From NCBI GenBank assembly GCA_020718925.1, contig DYRC01000149.1:1-9475 (forward strand): DNA of 9,475 bases, written 5' to 3'. Positions 6,835 through 9,475 of this stretch are shown here, one piece after another (position 1 is the first letter of the stretch; the number at the start of each line of letters is the position of its first letter). Source of the DNA: Desulfonema limicola (GTDB lineage: Bacteria > Desulfobacterota > Desulfobacteria > Desulfobacterales > DYRC01). A program made the position numbers and the translations under genes. Under the pieces are notes generated by a model. The model worked only from the letters and a program-made list of their open reading frames with translations. It ran no database searches and was not told where the DNA came from.

Positions 6835-6883
6835 CCTCTCCCCCAACCCCCTCTCCGAAACGGGGAGGGGGAGTTTTCCCCTT
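6835..6883. repeat. GC-rich inverted repeat with two alternative hairpins; possible terminator
   Basis: Directly after the preceding stop codon lies a C-rich stretch that pairs with a G-rich one. CCCCCTCTCCG (6847-6857) pairs with CGGGGAGGGGG (6861-6871) around AAA with one wobble, followed by AG and TTTT (6874-6877). The G-rich arm can instead pair to the right: AGGGGGA (6866-6872) with TCCCCTT (6877-6883) around GTTT. The two folds exclude each other. A second C-run (CTCTCCCCC, 6837-6844 region) precedes the first. The look is that of a dispersed palindromic intergenic repeat found in many bacterial genomes. It may stop transcription of the upstream gene despite the short T-run. Genome copy number cannot be judged from one window. 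Confidence 0.6.
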
Positions 6884-6912
6884 TCAGTGAGGATTAGGTC
6901 AAAAGGAGCATT

Positions 6913-7752
6913 ATGAAAACACTGCATACTTTATCCCGGACATCCGGACAATATCAGAGTAACCATCCGAGTATTGAGGAAGAAACATCCGAAGACGGAC
7001 TTCGGGTTACGGAGGCGGAATACTGGAAAAAATACTATAACCATCCTGAGTTCAATTACGAGTGGAAAAACGGGTATCTGGAGGAGAAGCCCATGGCAGA
7101 TGTGAAAGGCAGCCTTGTTTATCAGTGGTTTTCCGATATTTTGCGGTGTTATTTTTCAACATATCCCATCGGTACAATCATCAATCTCGAAATAGGCTTC
7201 CGGCTGGCACTGCCCGGCGATATTTCGATCCGCAAGCCCGATATGGCGGTAGTTCTCAATAACAATCCGGTGATGCTGCATCTGACAGACTGTAATTTTG
7301 CAGGGATATTCGACCTGTGTATCGAATCCCTGTCTTATTCCGATCTCAGAGAAATAAAGCGGGATACTGTTGACAAAAAGAAAGAGTATCAGGGGGGCGG
7401 TGTCAGAGAATACTATATTCTTGACGCAAGAAAGATAGAAACCGCATTTTACCGGCTGGGGGAAAAAGGCAAATATCGGAAAATAAAGCCGGTGAATAAA
7501 GAAATCATTCAGTCAGAAGCTCTGCCCGGTTTTCAGTTCAGGATTCCGGATATGTACAAACAGCCGTCTCTGAAGGAAATGGCTGCGGATGAGGTTTATC
7601 AGGGCTATGTGCTGCCGTTTTATCAGAAAGCCAGACAGGAAGCCGAACAGGAAAAGCAGCGGGCGGAATTTGAAAAGCAACGGGCGGAAAAAGCTGAACA
7701 AAGAGCGGATTATCTTGCCCGCAGACTGAAAGAACTCGGAGTGGAAGTTTGA
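6913..7752 (+). CDS. Uma2-family protein (PD-(D/E)XK nuclease fold), copy 1
   Basis: This 279-residue protein matches the Uma2/DUF820 group (PF05685), predicted PD-(D/E)XK endonucleases of unproven function that occur in many copies in some genomes. The domain spans about 32-215. Candidate active-site positions are E50 in FNYEWKNGYLEE, D110 in RKPDMAVV, E138 in CIESLSYSD and K155-K157 in DKKKEYQGGGVREYYILD, so the catalytic set appears intact. The C-terminal 240-275 region is a Glu/Lys/Arg-rich coiled coil ending in ADYLARRLKELGVEV, a tail common in this family. The ATG is preceded by AAAAGGAG (6901-6908). No clear promoter is seen in the 78 bases after the previous gene. Copy 2 follows after 12 bases. 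The core of the two genes is identical while both ends differ. The role (restriction, DNA repair or something else) is not known. Confidence 0.88.
   Translation: MKTLHTLSRTSGQYQSNHPSIEEETSEDGLRVTEAEYWKKYYNHPEFNYEWKNGYLEEKPMADVKGSLVYQWFSDILRCYFSTYPIGTIINLEIGFRLALPGDISIRKPDMAVVLNNNPVMLHLTDCNFAGIFDLCIESLSYSDLREIKRDTVDKKKEYQGGGVREYYILDARKIETAFYRLGEKGKYRKIKPVNKEIIQSEALPGFQFRIPDMYKQPSLKEMAADEVYQGYVLPFYQKARQEAEQEKQRAEFEKQRAEKAEQRADYLARRLKELGVEV
6975..7640 (+). repeat. Direct repeat, copy 1 of the 666-bp identical Uma2 core
   Basis: Bases 6975-7640 match 7827-8492 at a constant offset of 852 with no mismatch seen when the two stretches are read side by side. Just upstream, from the ATG to 6974, I count 14 mismatches in 62 bases. 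Downstream, differences resume at 7641. The block covers residues about 21-243, i.e. the whole nuclease domain. Confidence 0.92.
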
Positions 7753-7764
7753 AAGGAGCATATT

Positions 7765-8670
7765 ATGAAAACGCTGCATACCCTATCCCGGACATCCGAA
7801 CAATACTATGGCAACAGTCTGATTACTGAGGAAGAAACATCCGAAGACGGACTTCGGGTTACGGAGGCGGAATACTGGAAAAAATACTATAACCATCCTG
7901 AGTTCAATTACGAGTGGAAAAACGGGTATCTGGAGGAGAAGCCCATGGCAGATGTGAAAGGCAGCCTTGTTTATCAGTGGTTTTCCGATATTTTGCGGTG
8001 TTATTTTTCAACATATCCCATCGGTACAATCATCAATCTCGAAATAGGCTTCCGGCTGGCACTGCCCGGCGATATTTCGATCCGCAAGCCCGATATGGCG
8101 GTAGTTCTCAATAACAATCCGGTGATGCTGCATCTGACAGACTGTAATTTTGCAGGGATATTCGACCTGTGTATCGAATCCCTGTCTTATTCCGATCTCA
8201 GAGAAATAAAGCGGGATACTGTTGACAAAAAGAAAGAGTATCAGGGGGGCGGTGTCAGAGAATACTATATTCTTGACGCAAGAAAGATAGAAACCGCATT
8301 TTACCGGCTGGGGGAAAAAGGCAAATATCGGAAAATAAAGCCGGTGAATAAAGAAATCATTCAGTCAGAAGCTCTGCCCGGTTTTCAGTTCAGGATTCCG
8401 GATATGTACAAACAGCCGTCTCTGAAGGAAATGGCTGCGGATGAGGTTTATCAGGGCTATGTGCTGCCGTTTTATCAGAAAGCCAGACAGGATGCCGAAC
8501 AGGAAAAGCAGCGGGCAGAAAAAGCTGAAAAAACGGCTGTGCAGGAAAAGCAACGGGCAGAAAAAGCTGAAAAAATGGCTGTGCAGGAAAAGCAGCGGGC
8601 GGAAAAAGCTGAAAAAAGAGCGGACTATCTTGCCCGCAAACTGAAAGAACTCGGAGTGGAAGTTTTATAA
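7765..8670 (+). CDS. Uma2-family protein (PD-(D/E)XK nuclease fold), copy 2 with extended coiled coil
   Basis: The 301-residue second copy has the same nuclease core as copy 1, with the same candidate active-site residues (E50, D110, E138, K155-K157). It differs in the first 25 residues (for example SEQYYGNSLIT instead of SGQYQSNHPSI) and in the tail. From residue 246 it carries three 14-residue units of the form QEKQRAEKAEKxxx, two heptads each, followed by YLARKLKELGVEVL. The coiled coil is thus about 22 residues longer than in copy 1. AAAGGAG precedes the ATG (7754-7760), within the 12-base spacer and the end of copy 1, so the two genes are surely in one transcript. Coiled-coil length may set oligomer or partner choice, which is inference. 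Confidence 0.88.
   Translation: MKTLHTLSRTSEQYYGNSLITEEETSEDGLRVTEAEYWKKYYNHPEFNYEWKNGYLEEKPMADVKGSLVYQWFSDILRCYFSTYPIGTIINLEIGFRLALPGDISIRKPDMAVVLNNNPVMLHLTDCNFAGIFDLCIESLSYSDLREIKRDTVDKKKEYQGGGVREYYILDARKIETAFYRLGEKGKYRKIKPVNKEIIQSEALPGFQFRIPDMYKQPSLKEMAADEVYQGYVLPFYQKARQDAEQEKQRAEKAEKTAVQEKQRAEKAEKMAVQEKQRAEKAEKRADYLARKLKELGVEVL
7827..8492 (+). repeat. Direct repeat, copy 2 of the 666-bp identical Uma2 core
   Basis: This is the partner of 6975-7640, identical by eye over 666 bases. The first mismatch on the right is A7641 against T8493. A second follows at G7665 against A8517, after which the tails diverge in repeat number. Confidence 0.92.
8500..8625 (+). repeat. Three tandem 42-bp in-frame repeats encoding coiled-coil units
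   Basis: Units lie at 8500-8541, 8542-8583 and 8584-8625. Each encodes 14 residues: QEKQRAEKAEKTAV, QEKQRAEKAEKMAV, QEKQRAEKAEKRAD. They differ from one another at only a few bases, mostly near the end of each unit, plus third-position A/G changes. Because 42 is a multiple of 21, gain or loss of a unit keeps both the reading frame and the heptad register. Copy 1 has a shorter, less regular version. Confidence 0.92.
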
Positions 8671-8684
8671 AGGAGAAGGAGAAC

Positions 8685-9475
8685 ATGAACGAAATATTTG
8701 CATCGAACCGGCTTGAAGATTTTGAAATTGATCTGCCAAAACAAGGCGGGCAAATCAAAGCCAAGGTTGTTACCACAGAACAAATACTCTCATGGACTGA
8801 TGAATCACAGAAGAAATTAAAAACGGAACTTGAATATCTGATTTCTGTCGCATTTCCGAAACTGTCTGAAAAAGATCAGAACGAGTTTGTTCAAAAGTTC
8901 TTCAGACGACTAAGGGGTAATTTTCACAGGCAGGCAATTCTTTTCAGAAATGAAAAAAATGAACTTATTGCTGCAACTGTATTCGACTCAGGTGAAATTG
9001 AATATGAAAGAAAAATTATAAAAACAATATACTCTATTTTACGCGTTATTTCAAAAGAATATCAGACATCAGGATTAGCACAATTTATAGGCGTAAAAGT
9101 ATTAATGGAATTGCAGCCGGATATATTGATGCTTACTGCTTATCAGTCGGCTGCACTTCATGCGTATCTCAGGCTCCATGAAAAAGGGGCTATCACCGGC
9201 TTTGAGGTATATCCGAGATTGGAACACAGAGACGGCAAAGATGTTCTGATAACCGTGCCTTTTAAAGATTTAGACCTTGTAATGCACATATTCAGACAGA
9301 TGTTTCCCGGAGTTATCAATTATGATCAGGAGCGCATAGATAAGGCAATCCGAAATCTTACCGTGTTGATGACAAGGAAAAACGATCACGAAGAGGTGTA
9401 TGATTTTAATCCGTGGGAAAAACACGGAAGAAAAGATAAGCTTGCAAAGGCGTTGGGATTGACGTATAAAGATGG
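8685..9475 (+). CDS. Unidentified protein with a GNAT-like region, 3'-truncated by the window end
   Basis: An open frame starts at ATG 8685 and continues for 263 codons to the window edge without a stop. A strong ribosome site, AGGAGAAGGAG (8671-8681), lies just upstream, and the gene begins 14 bases after Uma2 copy 2, so it belongs to the same operon. I do not recognise the protein as a named family. The middle has the layout of a GNAT acetyltransferase: a strand with LIAATVFD (94-101), a strand SILRVISKEY (117-126), the acetyl-CoA-loop pattern Q127-x-x-G130-x-A132, a helix to MEL (141-143), a strand DILMLTAYQS (146-155), then a helix AALHAYLRLHEKG. The first 80 residues are helical and charged. 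The C-terminal portion (190-263) is not assigned. No membrane segment or signal peptide is seen. GNAT membership is inferred from motif order only. Confidence 0.75.
   Translation, partial: MNEIFASNRLEDFEIDLPKQGGQIKAKVVTTEQILSWTDESQKKLKTELEYLISVAFPKLSEKDQNEFVQKFFRRLRGNFHRQAILFRNEKNELIAATVFDSGEIEYERKIIKTIYSILRVISKEYQTSGLAQFIGVKVLMELQPDILMLTAYQSAALHAYLRLHEKGAITGFEVYPRLEHRDGKDVLITVPFKDLDLVMHIFRQMFPGVINYDQERIDKAIRNLTVLMTRKNDHEEVYDFNPWEKHGRKDKLAKALGLTYKD

Noticed and set aside
8500..8625. Three tandem repeats as a possible CRISPR array
   Set aside because: The units are directly adjacent with no spacers, are in frame, and encode heptads of the Uma2 tail.
6913..8670. Uma2 pair as an insertion sequence or transposase
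   Set aside because: The proteins match a PD-(D/E)XK family without a transposase motif, and no terminal inverted repeats or target duplication flank them.
8390..8776. 128-codon minus-strand frame across the end of Uma2 copy 2
   Set aside because: Its Pro/Phe-rich repeats are just the complement of the coiled-coil repeats, and it crosses two plus-strand genes with good ribosome sites.

Overview
The window looks like a chromosomal segment from a Gram-negative, probably anaerobic bacterium of moderate GC content. A ChaN-type protein with an outer-membrane-style lipobox points to a diderm. The menaquinone genes belong to the futalosine route rather than the classical Men route. Together with the Uma2-type genes, this is reminiscent of Desulfobacterota (sulfate-reducing deltaproteobacteria), but that placement is inference from gene content only.

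Layout. The left edge (1-330) holds a small unidentified ORF, a tRNA-Val(CAC) gene and a hairpin terminator shared with the convergent minus-strand operon. Positions 314-2508 (minus strand) carry murD followed by a chaN-like lipoprotein gene, coupled through an ATGA overlap. A 126-bp divergent intergenic region (2509-2634) contains back-to-back sigma70-like promoters. From 2635 to 5577 (plus strand) lies a tightly overlapping mqnE-mqnA-mqnC operon, which turns chorismate into aminofutalosine and, one hydrolase step later, cyclises dehypoxanthinyl futalosine. The genes for the hydrolase (mqnB or an MTAN) and for mqnD are not in the window. Positions 5674-6834 encode a secreted orphan ABC-type substrate-binding protein (PF04392-like) with its own predicted promoter.

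The accessory-looking part starts after a GC-rich inverted repeat (6835-6883). Two tandem Uma2-family (PD-(D/E)XK-fold) genes lie 12 bp apart. They share a 666-bp core with no mismatch by eye, flanked by clearly diverged ends, which is a signature of gene conversion. The second copy carries three 42-bp in-frame repeats that lengthen its C-terminal coiled coil. A third gene, with a strong Shine-Dalgarno sequence 14 bp downstream, runs off the window. It is unidentified but has a recognisable GNAT-like acetyl-CoA-binding pattern.

Most notable points: (i) mqnE appears to be transcribed from a promoter whose predicted +1 is the A of its ATG, i.e. a leaderless mRNA; (ii) the homogenised Uma2 pair with a variable coiled-coil tail; (iii) the Uma2-Uma2-GNAT-like gene set, which I do not recognise as a described system. 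No CRISPR array, transposase or replication origin was seen.
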